This document shows, in pieces, positions 1 through 8,257 of a DNA stretch of 34,070 nt. A model generated the notes under the pieces. That model did not search any database. It saw only the letters and a list, made by a program, of their open reading frames with translations, and was not told the origin of the DNA. The number at the start of each line of letters is the position of its first letter. Positions within the stretch are counted from its first letter, which is position 1. A program made the position numbers and the translations under genes. This DNA comes from Bryobacterales bacterium (GTDB taxonomy: Bacteria; Acidobacteriota; Terriglobia; Bryobacterales; Bryobacteraceae), in assembly GCA_016789785.1 (NCBI GenBank), contig JAEUQE010000077.1, positions 1 to 34,070 of the forward strand, given 5' to 3'.

Positions 1-107
1 CATCCATTTTTCACTACGGCACCTATACAGTCTCGGATTTGAAGCAGTATCTTGCCAAGCACGGCATCAGCGTGCGGCATGTCACCCCCGTGAGGCAACT
101 GAATTGA
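1..107 (+). CDS. hisF: Imidazole glycerol phosphate synthase subunit HisF, 3' end only
   Basis: The window opens inside this gene; the frame read from base 3 gives about 34 residues ending at TGA 105-107. The visible tail contains SIFHYGTYTVSDLKQYL, which matches the conserved HisF C-terminus (A-S-I-F-H-x-G-x-x-T/V-x-x-x-K-x-x-L). HisF is the cyclase half of imidazole glycerol phosphate synthase, making IGP and AICAR in histidine biosynthesis. The stop codon overlaps the TTG start of hisA by four bases (TTGA), so the two are probably translationally coupled. The call rests on a short tail plus the hisA neighbour. Confidence 0.85.
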   Translation, partial: SIFHYGTYTVSDLKQYLAKHGISVRHVTPVRQLN

Positions 108-799
108 TCATTCCCTGCATTGATTTGATGGACGGCAAAGTGGTGCAGCTTGTCCAGGGGCGCGACAAAGCGCTGGAAGGCGGTACGGTGGACGAGATGC
201 TGGCGAAGTTCGCCGCGTTCCCCGTGATTCAAGTGATCGATCTCGATGCGGCAATCGGCAAGGGCGAGAACGATGCACTGGTGGAGTATCTCGCATCGAA
301 GGCCGCCACTCGTGTCGGCGGTGGCGTGCGCACACCGGAGCGGGCTCGCAAACTGGTGGAGCAGGGCGCGACGCGAGTGATCGTTGGCACCGCGGCCTTT
401 CGCACCGACGGCATCAATCACGATTTGCTTCGAGAGATCGCGGACGCCGTGACTCCGGATCGAGTGCTGATTGCGCTCGACAGCAAGGATGGCCGGATCG
501 TGATCAAGGGCTGGCGGGAATCGACATCGTTGACGGCGGAAGATGTAGTGCGTGAGTTGGAGCCTTATGCGGGCGGCTTTCTTTGCACCTACGTGGACAA
601 AGAAGGCATGATGCAGGGCACCAACCTCGATTGGTTTCGGAGGCTGCGTGCGGCGACCACACGCGAGATCACGGCGGCGGGCGGCATCACGACGTACGAG
701 GAAGTATCTGCTCTGACGGCGATGAACGTGCATGCAGCGCTGGGGATGGCGATTTACACGGGCACGCTCGACCTCAACCGGCTCGCGTCGATGAATTGA
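104..799 (+). CDS. hisA: HisA, phosphoribosylformimino-5-aminoimidazole carboxamide ribotide isomerase
   Basis: 231-residue TIM barrel that isomerises ProFAR to PRFAR, the step just before HisF/HisH. The N-terminus IIPCIDLMDGK holds the catalytic Asp (D7); the second catalytic Asp is D126 in LIALDSKDG. Phosphate-binding loops are VGGGVRT (71-77) and TAAGGIT near residue 190. The TTG start is chosen because it keeps the conserved IIPCIDL start, overlaps the hisF stop, and has GAGG at 92-95 as ribosome binding site; the next ATG would remove the catalytic Asp. At 231 residues it is slightly short of the usual 240-245. The C-terminal part (ALGMAIYTG) is intact. Cytoplasmic. Confidence 0.95.
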   Translation: MIIPCIDLMDGKVVQLVQGRDKALEGGTVDEMLAKFAAFPVIQVIDLDAAIGKGENDALVEYLASKAATRVGGGVRTPERARKLVEQGATRVIVGTAAFRTDGINHDLLREIADAVTPDRVLIALDSKDGRIVIKGWRESTSLTAEDVVRELEPYAGGFLCTYVDKEGMMQGTNLDWFRRLRAATTREITAAGGITTYEEVSALTAMNVHAALGMAIYTGTLDLNRLASMN

Positions 800-839
800 C
801 GGGAACGCTTTTGTGCCGGGAGTCGCTGCGTAGGTTTTT

Positions 840-872
840 GGGGGAGTGCCGAAAAAACAGCATGTCTCCCCC
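840..872. other. Hairpin-forming inverted repeat between convergent genes
   Basis: GGGGGAG (840-846) and CTCCCCC (866-872) form a 7-bp perfect stem with a 19-base loop. It lies between the end of hisA (799) and the end of the minus-strand SDR operon (998), where a terminator would be expected. There is no T-run directly after the stem on either strand, so it is not a classical intrinsic terminator. I see no gene in the rest of 800-997. Confidence 0.3.
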
Positions 873-997
873 GCGTCAAAAAGGTTTCAGGTCTTGAACC
901 AAGATACAAACGTTGCTCTTGATGGACCATCCCCTGAACACAGTACGATGCCGCTGAAAATGCGGGAGCAATCGTATCTCCTCCATCTCTCGGGTTC

Positions 998-1738
998 TCA
1001 AATATCCGCCGGATGGCCCGCTGACAATCCGCCGTCCACCGCCAGCGAGGCGCCCGTGATGAACGACGCGTCACTCGACAGCAGAAAGCGCACCGCCTTG
1101 CCGATTTCTTCGGGTTCGCCCAGCCGGCCCATCGGATGCAAAGATCGAATGCGCTCCAACCGCTCCGGATCCTCGAAAATGCCTTTCGTAAGCCCGGTGC
1201 GCGCGAATCCTGGACACACGCAGTTGACGCGGATTCCGCGCGCAGCGTAATCGAGGGCCATGTTTCGCGTCAACGCGAGGATCGCGCCCTTCGACGCGGT
1301 GTAGACGGCGCGATTGCGATGCCCGATCAAAGCAACGGCCGAGGCGATGTGCACGATGCTGCCTCCCTGGCTCATTCGCGCAAGCGCGGCTTTCGAAGTC
1401 AGGTAGATGCCCTTCAGGTTGACGTTGATCACGCGGTCCCAACCGGCCTCATCCTGGTCGCCAAGCGGATTCCGCACCGCGATGCCGGCGGAAGTGACCA
1501 GTCCATCCACCTGCGGGATTCGCTCGAACGCCTGCTCCACTGAGAGCGAACTGCCCACATCCACGGCCTGGAAGTCGGCGTGGCCTCCGCTCGCAACAAT
1601 GCGATCGGCAGTCTCCTTCGTGGCGCTGGCATTCAGATCGAGAGCCCATACGAAGGCTCCAGCGGCCGCGCACAATTCCGCGCAAGCCCGTCCTATGCCT
1701 GATCCCGCGCCCGTCACCACTACAGTTTTGCCTTGCAT
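998..1738 (-). CDS. Short-chain dehydrogenase/reductase (SDR), classical type
   Basis: 246-residue NAD(P)-dependent oxidoreductase with Rossmann fold. Visible motifs: cofactor loop TGAGSGIG (9-16), acidic residue D34 after beta-2 (WALDL), which favours NAD over NADP, TSAG (82-85) in place of the usual NNAG, NVN (105-107), catalytic Ser133, and Tyr146-x3-Lys150 (YTASK). The C-terminus ends with the usual substrate/cofactor cap and VDGG. It is the second gene of a two-gene minus-strand operon, starting nine bases after the upstream SDR stop, with GAGG upstream of the ATG. Substrate cannot be told from sequence; 3-oxoacyl-ACP reductase-like or sugar/polyol dehydrogenase are both possible. Confidence 0.9.
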   Translation of the reverse strand: MQGKTVVVTGAGSGIGRACAELCAAAGAFVWALDLNASATKETADRIVASGGHADFQAVDVGSSLSVEQAFERIPQVDGLVTSAGIAVRNPLGDQDEAGWDRVINVNLKGIYLTSKAALARMSQGGSIVHIASAVALIGHRNRAVYTASKGAILALTRNMALDYAARGIRVNCVCPGFARTGLTKGIFEDPERLERIRSLHPMGRLGEPEEIGKAVRFLLSSDASFITGASLAVDGGLSAGHPADI

Positions 1739-1747
1739 CGCTTCGCC

Positions 1748-2476
1748 TCAGTAGAGAATCCAGCCGCCATCGACATTGAGGGTCTGCCCGGTCATTCCGT
1801 CGCTCCACGGCGACGCAAGGAACGCGCACACGCGCGCTATGTCGAGCGGCTGCAACCGCCGTTTCAGACTCTGCGACTCCAGAAAGGCGCGGCTCTGCTC
1901 CTCACTTACAAAGAACTTCTCGGATTCTGTTTGAATCGCGCCGGGGGTGATGCAATTCACGTGGATGTTCTGCTCACCGAGTTCCTTTGCGAGCACGCGG
2001 GTGAAGCCGATGACGCCGCCCTTGGCCGCAACATAGTGACTAAGCAACTTCACACCGAGGAAGAAGGTCACCGAGGAGATATTGATGATCTTGCCCGAGC
2101 CCTGCCGGATCATGTGCGGAGTGACAAGCTGGCACATGCGGAAGGTGCCTTTGAGATTGACGTCCTGCATCTCGTCCCACTGATCCTCGGTCATGTCGAG
2201 AAATGCCTGCCGCGGATAGATGCCGGCGTTGTTGACGAGAATATCGATGCGGCCGAAATGAGCCAGTGTCTGGTCAACGGCCGCGGATAGCGATGGGCGA
2301 TCTCGCATGTCCGCCCGCAGGGCGATCCCGTGGCAGCGCGACGCAGTGTGGGAAGCTGCAACACCATCGCGATCGAAGACGGCAACTTTCGCCCCTTGTT
2401 CGTGGAAAAAGAGCGCGATGGCCTCGCCAATCCCCGCGCCGCCACCTGTGACAACTGCAACCTTATCCTTCAGCAC
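1748..2476 (-). CDS. Short-chain dehydrogenase/reductase (SDR), classical type
   Basis: 242-residue SDR. Motifs: TGGGAGIG (10-17), acidic D36 after beta-2, NNAG (82-85), DVNLKG (105-110), Ser135, Tyr148-x3-Lys152, and VDGG near the end. The GTG at 2476 is chosen because the protein then begins MLKDKVAVVTGG, as SDRs do; the frame stays open another 42 codons upstream but those residues are not SDR-like. No clear ribosome binding site precedes this GTG, so the start is less sure than the identity. First gene of the minus-strand pair. It shares only family-level motifs with its neighbour, so the pair looks like two different oxidoreductases rather than a recent duplication. Confidence 0.88.
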   Translation of the reverse strand: MLKDKVAVVTGGGAGIGEAIALFFHEQGAKVAVFDRDGVAASHTASRCHGIALRADMRDRPSLSAAVDQTLAHFGRIDILVNNAGIYPRQAFLDMTEDQWDEMQDVNLKGTFRMCQLVTPHMIRQGSGKIINISSVTFFLGVKLLSHYVAAKGGVIGFTRVLAKELGEQNIHVNCITPGAIQTESEKFFVSEEQSRAFLESQSLKRRLQPLDIARVCAFLASPWSDGMTGQTLNVDGGWILY

Positions 2477-2641
2477 GGAGATAGCGTAGCATCCTGGCCG
2501 CCGTCCACCGCAACCCCTTTGCGGGAAGCGGGTTCTGACAATCGGATTCGTGTTCCATTTCCCTATTCTCCCGGTCATAGATTTCGGGTAGACTAGGGAC
2601 AACTGGTTCGATCGCTGAAAAAGGGGTGAGGGAGAAATTTC

Positions 2642-3982
2642 ATGTTATCCAAACACCACAAGATCTTTGCGGCCAAAACTGCCGCTATTCTCTCGGTTGT
2701 TCCCGTCCTGATGTACGCCTATGCAGGCGGACCCGACCCGCGGCATACCGGCGCACCGGGTGACCAGACGTGCGCGATGGCTGGATGCCATACGGGCACC
2801 CTGAATCCAGCGGGGGGAAGCGTGGCGATCGCTTTCGCCGGCGGTACCTCTTATACGCCGGGCCAGCGCCAGCGCGTGACAGTGACGATCACCGATGCGG
2901 CGCAGCGCGTGTTCGGATTCCAAGCCACCGCAAGGCTGGAGAGTAATCTCTCCGGAGGTCAGGCCGGCACATTTACACCTACTGACAACCGCACCGCGGT
3001 TCTCTGCGACGACGGCCGCGTCCGTCCAGCGGCTGGTTGCGGCACGCAGTTCCCCGTTGAGTTCATTCAGCACACGGGAACCAACCTGGCGCAGAACACT
3101 TTCACCTTTGACTGGACGCCGCCCGCCACCAACGTTGGCAACGTGCGGCTCTATGTCGCCGGTAACGCTGCGAATGGAAACGGGACCAATGCTGGCGACC
3201 GCATCTACACGTCGAGCATCACACTGACTCCAGCGGCTGGCGGCGGCGGATCGCGGCCCACCATCTCGCAAGGTGGAGTTGCCGACGGGTTCAATTTCGT
3301 GGCTGGCATCGCATCGAACACATGGACGGCGATTTTCGGCCAGAACCTCGCGTCCACTACGAAGACATGGGACGATGCGGTGCAGGGAACGCGCCTGCCG
3401 ACCACACTGGAAGGCGTCTCAGTCAGCGTCAACAACCGGCCAGCGACGATTTTCTTCGTCAGCCCGGGACAGGTCAACATTCTTACGCCAAACGATGATG
3501 CCACGGGCGACGTCAGCGTGGTGCTTCGCAATGCCAATGGAGAAAGCACGCCATTCACGGTCCGCAAGGCTGCGGTGAAACCTGCGTTCTATGCGCCCTT
3601 CAGCGCTGACGGACGTTTCCAGGTCACCGCCGTCGCGCTGGACGGCACGCTGGTGGGCAAAGTAGGCCCCGATCCGCGTGTGCGCCGCGCGGTGCGGCCC
3701 GGCGAAGTGATTCTCGTTTTCGGCACTGGCTTCGGCCCCACCAACCCGGTGGCGCCGACCGATCAAGTTGTCTCAGGGGCGCCTGCGATTACCTCGCAGG
3801 TGCGCATCCGTTTTGGGGAAACGGTTGCAAATTTTGCGGGCACTGGAAACCTGGTGGCCGCGGGGTTATATCAATTCAATGTCACGGTGCCTGCAACGTT
3901 GGCTGACGGCGACTATCCACTTCTCGCGGAGGTCGGCGGGGTCAGCAGTTCGAGCAACGTGTACATATCCGTGCAAAGGTGA
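2642..3982 (+). CDS. Secreted protein: N-terminal Cys-x4-Cys-His domain plus Solibacter-type C-terminal domain
   Basis: 446 residues. Residues 1-28 are a signal peptide (basic n-region, AILSVVPVLMYAYA). Just after it is CAMAGCH (C44, C49, H50), then a beta-rich domain to about residue 195 with SYTPGQRQRVTV and GFQATARL, resembling Reelin-like/'choice-of-anchor V' domains. A Gly-rich linker (GGGGS) leads to the C-terminal part (about 206-446) with FFVSPGQVNILTP and FGTGFGPTNPV, typical of the TIGR03437-like domain of Solibacter proteins. Good ribosome binding site GAGGGAG at 2628-2634. A paralogue follows after six bases. Function unknown; secreted, possibly surface-associated. The Cys-Cys-His motif may bind haem or just form a disulphide. 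Confidence 0.8.
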   Translation: MLSKHHKIFAAKTAAILSVVPVLMYAYAGGPDPRHTGAPGDQTCAMAGCHTGTLNPAGGSVAIAFAGGTSYTPGQRQRVTVTITDAAQRVFGFQATARLESNLSGGQAGTFTPTDNRTAVLCDDGRVRPAAGCGTQFPVEFIQHTGTNLAQNTFTFDWTPPATNVGNVRLYVAGNAANGNGTNAGDRIYTSSITLTPAAGGGGSRPTISQGGVADGFNFVAGIASNTWTAIFGQNLASTTKTWDDAVQGTRLPTTLEGVSVSVNNRPATIFFVSPGQVNILTPNDDATGDVSVVLRNANGESTPFTVRKAAVKPAFYAPFSADGRFQVTAVALDGTLVGKVGPDPRVRRAVRPGEVILVFGTGFGPTNPVAPTDQVVSGAPAITSQVRIRFGETVANFAGTGNLVAAGLYQFNVTVPATLADGDYPLLAEVGGVSSSSNVYISVQR

Positions 3983-3988
3983 GGTGTT

Positions 3989-5305
3989 GTGAATCACTGG
4001 AAAAAACTGCTGTTCGCAGGGCTGTCTATGCCGACGGTCATGCTATTTGCTTTCACCGCGGGTCCACCGCAGGCGCGAACCGGCGCCGAGGTCGACGGCG
4101 GATTGGCCTGTAACGCTTGCCATCGCGGCGCGGACCTGAACTCAGGTGCGGGCCGTATCACGATCACCGCGAGCCCTTACACGCCGGGTGTCCGGCAGAT
4201 GATCCGCGTACGCGTGGAACATCCGGAAGCAACAAAATGGGGCTTCCAACTGACGGCGCGTTTCGATAGTGAGAAGACTCGCAAGGCAGGTTCGTTCACC
4301 GCGAATGCCGACATTCGCGTTCGCTGCGGAACCACCGGCACACAGGATGCGCCTTGCGGTGACGCGCTCGAGTTCGCGAGTCACACCGCGGCATCGGTCT
4401 CGGCCGGCACCACAGGCGGCAGAACGTGGGAAGTGGAATGGACGCCGCCGGCCTCCGCATCGGGAGCGATCGTTTTCTACGCCGCTGGAAATGCCGCCAA
4501 CAACAGCGGCACGAACGCGGGCGACTTCATCTACACGGCCAGCGCGACCATACAGCCGGCTTCGGGCGGACCTCGCCCTGCCATCACGCGTGGCGGAGTG
4601 GCCGAAGGCTTCAACTTCACCACCACCGGGGTCTCCAGCCACACCTGGATCGCGATCTTCGGCAGCAATCTCGCACCGTCCACCACGACGTGGGATGATG
4701 CGATCCGCGACGGCGCACTGCCGACTTCTCTCGCCGGCGTTTCGGTGCGTGTGAACAACCGGGCGGCGCCGATCTTCTTCGTCAGCCCCGGGCAGGTGAA
4801 CGCACTTGCGCCGGTGGACGATGCCGTCGGCGACGTCAACGTTGTAGTAAGTAACGCCAACGGCGATTCCGAACCCGTGGTCATTCGCCGTGCCGCGGCA
4901 TCACCCGCCTTCTTCGCGCCGTTCAGCCAGAACAATCGCTTGTTCGTGCTGGCGGTTGCGACAGACGGGACACTGCTCGGCAAGGTGGCGATGGGTTCGG
5001 GAGCACGCCGTGCGGCCCGCCCTGGAGAGACGATTCAGCTCTTCGGAACGGGCTTCGGTGCGACGAATCCAGTTGCACCCGCGGATCGGATTGTCAGCGG
5101 CGCGCCCGCGTTGGTGACGAAGCCGACGATCCGGATCGGTGAGACGACGGTCGATTTTCCGGGCAACGGGAATCTGGTCGGCGCGGGTCTCTATCAGTTC
5201 AACATCACGATTCCGGCGACGCTTGCGGATGGCGACTATCCGATCGTGGCCGAAATCGGCGGTGTGCGCAGCGCGGCGACGGTGTCCATTTCGGTGGCCC
5301 GTTAG
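3989..5305 (+). CDS. Secreted paralogue: CXXCH-containing N-terminal domain plus Solibacter-type C-terminal domain
   Basis: 438 residues, the same architecture as the gene just upstream. Signal peptide 1-24 (KKLLFAG...MLFAFTAG), then CNACH (C41, C44, H45), which is an exact CXXCH c-type haem motif, then SPYTPGVRQMIRV, WGFQLTARF and a WTPPASASG stretch. The C-terminal half has FFVSPGQVNALAP and FGTGFGATNPV. The GTG start at 3989 lies six bases after the upstream stop, with GAGG in 3981-3984, so the two are one transcript. Tandem duplication followed by divergence is the simplest reading. Whether haem is attached cannot be decided from sequence; one motif in a beta-rich domain is unusual for a cytochrome. 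Confidence 0.8.
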   Translation: MNHWKKLLFAGLSMPTVMLFAFTAGPPQARTGAEVDGGLACNACHRGADLNSGAGRITITASPYTPGVRQMIRVRVEHPEATKWGFQLTARFDSEKTRKAGSFTANADIRVRCGTTGTQDAPCGDALEFASHTAASVSAGTTGGRTWEVEWTPPASASGAIVFYAAGNAANNSGTNAGDFIYTASATIQPASGGPRPAITRGGVAEGFNFTTTGVSSHTWIAIFGSNLAPSTTTWDDAIRDGALPTSLAGVSVRVNNRAAPIFFVSPGQVNALAPVDDAVGDVNVVVSNANGDSEPVVIRRAAASPAFFAPFSQNNRLFVLAVATDGTLLGKVAMGSGARRAARPGETIQLFGTGFGATNPVAPADRIVSGAPALVTKPTIRIGETTVDFPGNGNLVGAGLYQFNITIPATLADGDYPIVAEIGGVRSAATVSISVAR

Positions 5306-5323
5306 TCCGAGTTTGCAGTTTAC

Positions 5324-6136
5324 GTGAGAAGGTGGGCTCCCGTAGCCCACCTTTTCTATGTGATCCCTCTGTTGTTGTTATTCCAACTCGCTCCGGGTTG
5401 CCCTTCCGACGTCACTGCTCCCTGCTACACTGCCGCCACAGTGGTGAACTCCGCCACCAATCAGCCTTTGCTCGCTCCCAATGGCATGGCCACCATCTAC
5501 GGAGCATTCCTCTCTTTCTCCACGAAGGCCCTCACGCCCGCCGATCTTTCCGGCGGCATGCTCCCTGTCCGCCTTCCCGGCACCGGGGTAACGGTACTGA
5601 TCGACGGATGGGCCGCACCCGTGTGGTATGTCTCGCCAGGGCAGATCAATTTCCAGGTGCCCTCGAATCTCCGCGGCGGGCAGGAGGTTTCATTGGTGGT
5701 GGCGCGCGACGGGAAGGCAGGCCCCACAGTCACGGTGCGTTTGGCCGAGGAGTCACCCGGACTCTACGCGGCTGATCCCGAGACCGCAATTGCGGTGCGC
5801 CTCGACGGGTCGGTCATCAGCCGGCAGCAACCCGCGCGCCGGGGTGAGATCCTGCTGCTGTTCGCCAATGGCCTGGGACGTACCGTTCCCGATACCCCTT
5901 ACCGGATGACGCCGTTGAGCGCCGCGCCGATCGCGAAGCTGTCCGAATTCCGTGTGCTGCTCAACGGCATCGAACTCACTCCCGATCGTGTGCCCTATGT
6001 GGGCGCGGTACCAGGCTTCGCGGGGCTTTATCAAATCAACGTCATGGTTCCGGAAGACGCTCCGGAGATGCCGGAGATCCAGGTCCGGATTGGGAGCGCG
6101 GTGAGCCCTCGGGCGTTGCGGCTGCCGTTGAGATAG
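5324..6136 (+). CDS. Secreted protein consisting mainly of the Solibacter-type C-terminal domain
   Basis: 270 residues. From the GTG at 5324 the protein has a full signal peptide (MRRWAPVAHLF then a long Leu-rich core up to about residue 22). The mature part is a stand-alone domain with APNGMATIYG, WYVSPGQINFQVP and FAGLYQINV, the same family as the C-terminal halves of the two upstream genes but without the Cys-Cys-His domain. An in-frame GTG at 5360 is an alternative start; it would skip the basic n-region. Neither start has an obvious ribosome binding site. A strong hairpin (5329-5353) sits in the first codons of the longer form. Function unknown. Confidence 0.65.
   Translation: MRRWAPVAHLFYVIPLLLLFQLAPGCPSDVTAPCYTAATVVNSATNQPLLAPNGMATIYGAFLSFSTKALTPADLSGGMLPVRLPGTGVTVLIDGWAAPVWYVSPGQINFQVPSNLRGGQEVSLVVARDGKAGPTVTVRLAEESPGLYAADPETAIAVRLDGSVISRQQPARRGEILLLFANGLGRTVPDTPYRMTPLSAAPIAKLSEFRVLLNGIELTPDRVPYVGAVPGFAGLYQINVMVPEDAPEMPEIQVRIGSAVSPRALRLPLR
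5329..5353 (+). terminator. Strong hairpin with T-tract, terminator or attenuator
   Basis: AAGGTGGGCT (5329-5338) pairs perfectly with AGCCCACCTT (5344-5353) over 10 bp with a 5-base loop (CCCGT), and TTTT spans 5352-5355. It lies 24 bases after the stop of the second paralogue (5305), where an intrinsic terminator would be expected, yet inside the first codons of the next gene if that starts at 5324. Confidence 0.6.
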
Positions 6137-6140
6137 TACG

Positions 6141-6160
6141 AAACAGGCAGAAACAGGCAG
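6141..6160 (+). repeat. Perfect 10-bp tandem direct repeat
   Basis: AAACAGGCAG occurs twice head-to-tail, just after the stop at 6136 and upstream of the candidate promoter for the PEP-CTERM gene. It may be a regulator site or chance slippage. Confidence 0.6.
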
Positions 6161-6168
6161 CGCAAGGA

Positions 6169-6198
6169 TTGACTCACAGTTGTTAACCACGGTAGGGT
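6169..6198 (+). promoter_or_regulatory. Candidate sigma-70-type promoter for the PEP-CTERM gene
   Basis: TTGACT (6169-6174) matches the -35 consensus in five of six positions; TAGGGT (6193-6198) with an 18-base spacer is a weak -10. The start codon is at 6249, giving a leader of about 45 bases. Sequence-only guess. Confidence 0.3.
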
Positions 6199-6248
6199 AG
6201 GAACAACGCGCCGGGCTTCCTCCGGCTGCGGTTCCTTCAGGAGTCTTC

Positions 6249-6878
6249 GTGCGAACTCTCACTGTATTCGGTCTGTTGGCATTGGCTTACGCGGCGCCGG
6301 CCGCCACCATCTCAACCACCAGTAGCGGCGGAATCGGGCTCATCAACGGCGGGCCTCACACCGTCGACATTGTCCTTTCGGACCCGCGGATCATCACCGG
6401 AAACTTCTTTGTTTCCCTGAATAACCTGGCGCACACTTGGCCCGGTGACCTGGTGGTCACCGTCACCCATGTGGAAACGGGGACCACCGCGACTTTGTTC
6501 GATCGGATCGGACTCCCTCAGTCTACGTTTGGTTGTGCTACCGATTTCTCTCTCGGAAACTACACGTTCTCGGATTCGGGCTCCGGCCCCCTGCCGTGCC
6601 CGCCCAACCCGATTCCTGCCGGCACGTATCGAGCTTCCAGGCCTGACGACACGGCGGTCTTCATTGCCAACACGTTCAACGGCCTTGCGGCCACAGGCAC
6701 GTGGCGTCTTTCGATCACGGACTTTTTTCCTGGCGGAGACAGCGGCTCGCTCGTCAACTGGACACTGAATCTCGACGTCGCCGACGCGGAGGTGCCCGAG
6801 CCAGGCACTTTGGCCTCGGTTGCACTTGGGTTGGCCGCCGCCGCGCTCTGGCGCCGCCGCACGCAGATGCGAAGCTGA
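6249..6878 (+). CDS. PEP-CTERM sorted exported protein with a proprotein-convertase-P-like domain
   Basis: 209 residues. Signal peptide 1-19 (VFGLLALAYAAPAA). The body is beta-rich and contains NNLAHTWPGDLVVTVTH, an aspartate-rich segment and FNGLAATGTWRLSITDFFPGD-like text (GTWRLSITD and GDSGSLVNWTLN), as in P/Homo B beta-sandwich domains that accompany subtilases; no protease domain is present. The C-terminus VPEPGT, hydrophobic AAAALW stretch, then RRR is a PEP-CTERM sorting signal, recognised by an exosortase and linked to exopolysaccharide export. GTG start at 6249 preceded by AGGAG (6239-6243) with five-base spacing. The gene ends 11 bases from the convergent regulator. The protein is probably released or cell-surface anchored after exosortase processing. 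Confidence 0.82.
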   Translation: MRTLTVFGLLALAYAAPAATISTTSSGGIGLINGGPHTVDIVLSDPRIITGNFFVSLNNLAHTWPGDLVVTVTHVETGTTATLFDRIGLPQSTFGCATDFSLGNYTFSDSGSGPLPCPPNPIPAGTYRASRPDDTAVFIANTFNGLAATGTWRLSITDFFPGGDSGSLVNWTLNLDVADAEVPEPGTLASVALGLAAAALWRRRTQMRS

Positions 6879-6889
6879 TTCGTACTGGC

Positions 6890-8257
6890 TCAGCGCAACT
6901 GCCGGGCCAGCACAACTTCCGATGCGCTCGCCGCTCCCGCCATCGAGGAGAGCTTGATCAGAATTTCAAACTGCGCCGGGACCGTCGCATCCACTCCAGC
7001 CTTCTGGAGAATCGCTGCCAGACGGGCGCCATCCACTGCCAAGTCAGCGGCGGCTTCCGTGCCTTCCATGTTCGTCCCCGCCACCAGGAGCACATGGCCG
7101 GACTGGCCGGGATTCCTCAGGAGGGCGATCATGGCGTAGGACTCTCCGTTTCCTCCGGTAAGCGCCGTCGGAACATATTCCACGGGCTGGCGGTTCGTGG
7201 CATGGCGATCCCGGCAAATCTGCTTGCGATGCGCGGTGTTGTACTCAATGGAAAGTCCCACGTGATTGCGGAATAACTCGACCCACGGGTTCGCGTAAGA
7301 ACTCCCTAACAGCATGAAGTTATCCGGAGTGCGAAAAGTGCGGATCTGCATCATCTTCGCCGGCGCCACCAGGAACTTTCCCGGCGCCGCGGCCGCGATC
7401 CCCGCCACGGACGCGGCGATGGATGCATCGGCCGCCGAGGTGAACTGATTCCTGACCAACAATTGCGCGGCCTGCGCGTCTCGTGCATCCAGATCGCGGG
7501 GAACGTAGTTTCTCGATGCGTACTCCGCCAGCGGAATCCTCCGTCCTACCAGATCCTGCAGCGCCGCGAAGCTCGTATCGGAAGTCACCAAGTAAGTGGT
7601 GCGGTCGGGCGTGAATAACTGTAACCAGGGAAGGGCATGGGCCTGGGATTTCGCCGCGGGCGCCGCCTTGCGCAACTCCACATTCTGCCACCCGAGCACG
7701 CACGCCAGCACGCCAAGAAGCACGCACGCATAGGCGAGCCAGGGTGCCGGCGATGGAACCCTTGGTGTCAACGGCTCGCGCGGAGTGGGCGTGGCGGGGG
7801 CCGCAGTCAAGGCCGGAACGAGCAGTGGCGCTGCTTCCGCCAGGACTGGCCTCGTGCCCGGCTGGGCGGTGTCGGACACCTGAAACTCCGGGATGTAGCT
7901 GCCCTGTGGAAGCCCAATCCGGACCCGTCCCTTGCCAGCGGTGGAGTAGTGCTCAGCCAGACGCTTACGGACGTCGGTGGCTGTCACCCGAACGATGGAG
8001 TCCTCGTTGGTATCATAGGCTGCCGGCCGCGAAAACAGATCCACGCCGATCGATCGTTCCTTCAACTGGTCAAACCGGCCGTCGAGCGCGAGGTCGACCA
8101 CGTGACTCAGGAAACGTTGGCTTCGATGACTGCTGGAAAAACAGGAACCAGCGAGGATCAGTTGCAGCTCTTCCCGGATCGCCGGCGCCATGGCCGCATG
8201 GCCAGTGACTTTGGCGATGGCGGCAGTCTGCGTTGCCTGATCTACACGGCCAGCCAT
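6890..8257 (-). CDS. Membrane-anchored regulator-like protein with acidobacterial N-terminal domain
   Basis: 455 residues. Residues about 25-130 form an alpha-rich domain with SQRFLSHVVDLAL, LKERSIGVDLFSR, DSIVRVTATDVRKRL and GLPQGSYIPEF, a module found in many acidobacterial membrane regulators and in proteins with TPR or TolB-like repeats; it resembles a winged-helix/response-regulator type domain. A Pro/Ala-rich linker leads to one membrane segment (WLAYACVLLGVLACVLGW, about 175-192). The roughly 255-residue C-terminal part would be extracytoplasmic and has no domain I can name. Start ATG at 8257 with AGAGGGGGAT upstream. Divergent from the TonB receptor, which suggests it controls that receptor in response to an external signal; this is inferred from position. 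Confidence 0.7.
   Translation of the reverse strand: MAGRVDQATQTAAIAKVTGHAAMAPAIREELQLILAGSCFSSSHRSQRFLSHVVDLALDGRFDQLKERSIGVDLFSRPAAYDTNEDSIVRVTATDVRKRLAEHYSTAGKGRVRIGLPQGSYIPEFQVSDTAQPGTRPVLAEAAPLLVPALTAAPATPTPREPLTPRVPSPAPWLAYACVLLGVLACVLGWQNVELRKAAPAAKSQAHALPWLQLFTPDRTTYLVTSDTSFAALQDLVGRRIPLAEYASRNYVPRDLDARDAQAAQLLVRNQFTSAADASIAASVAGIAAAAPGKFLVAPAKMMQIRTFRTPDNFMLLGSSYANPWVELFRNHVGLSIEYNTAHRKQICRDRHATNRQPVEYVPTALTGGNGESYAMIALLRNPGQSGHVLLVAGTNMEGTEAAADLAVDGARLAAILQKAGVDATVPAQFEILIKLSSMAGAASASEVVLARQLR

Noticed and set aside
1733..2290. Plus-strand frame of 185 codons in the SDR region
   Set aside because: Opposite the SDR with complete SDR motifs; shadow frame.
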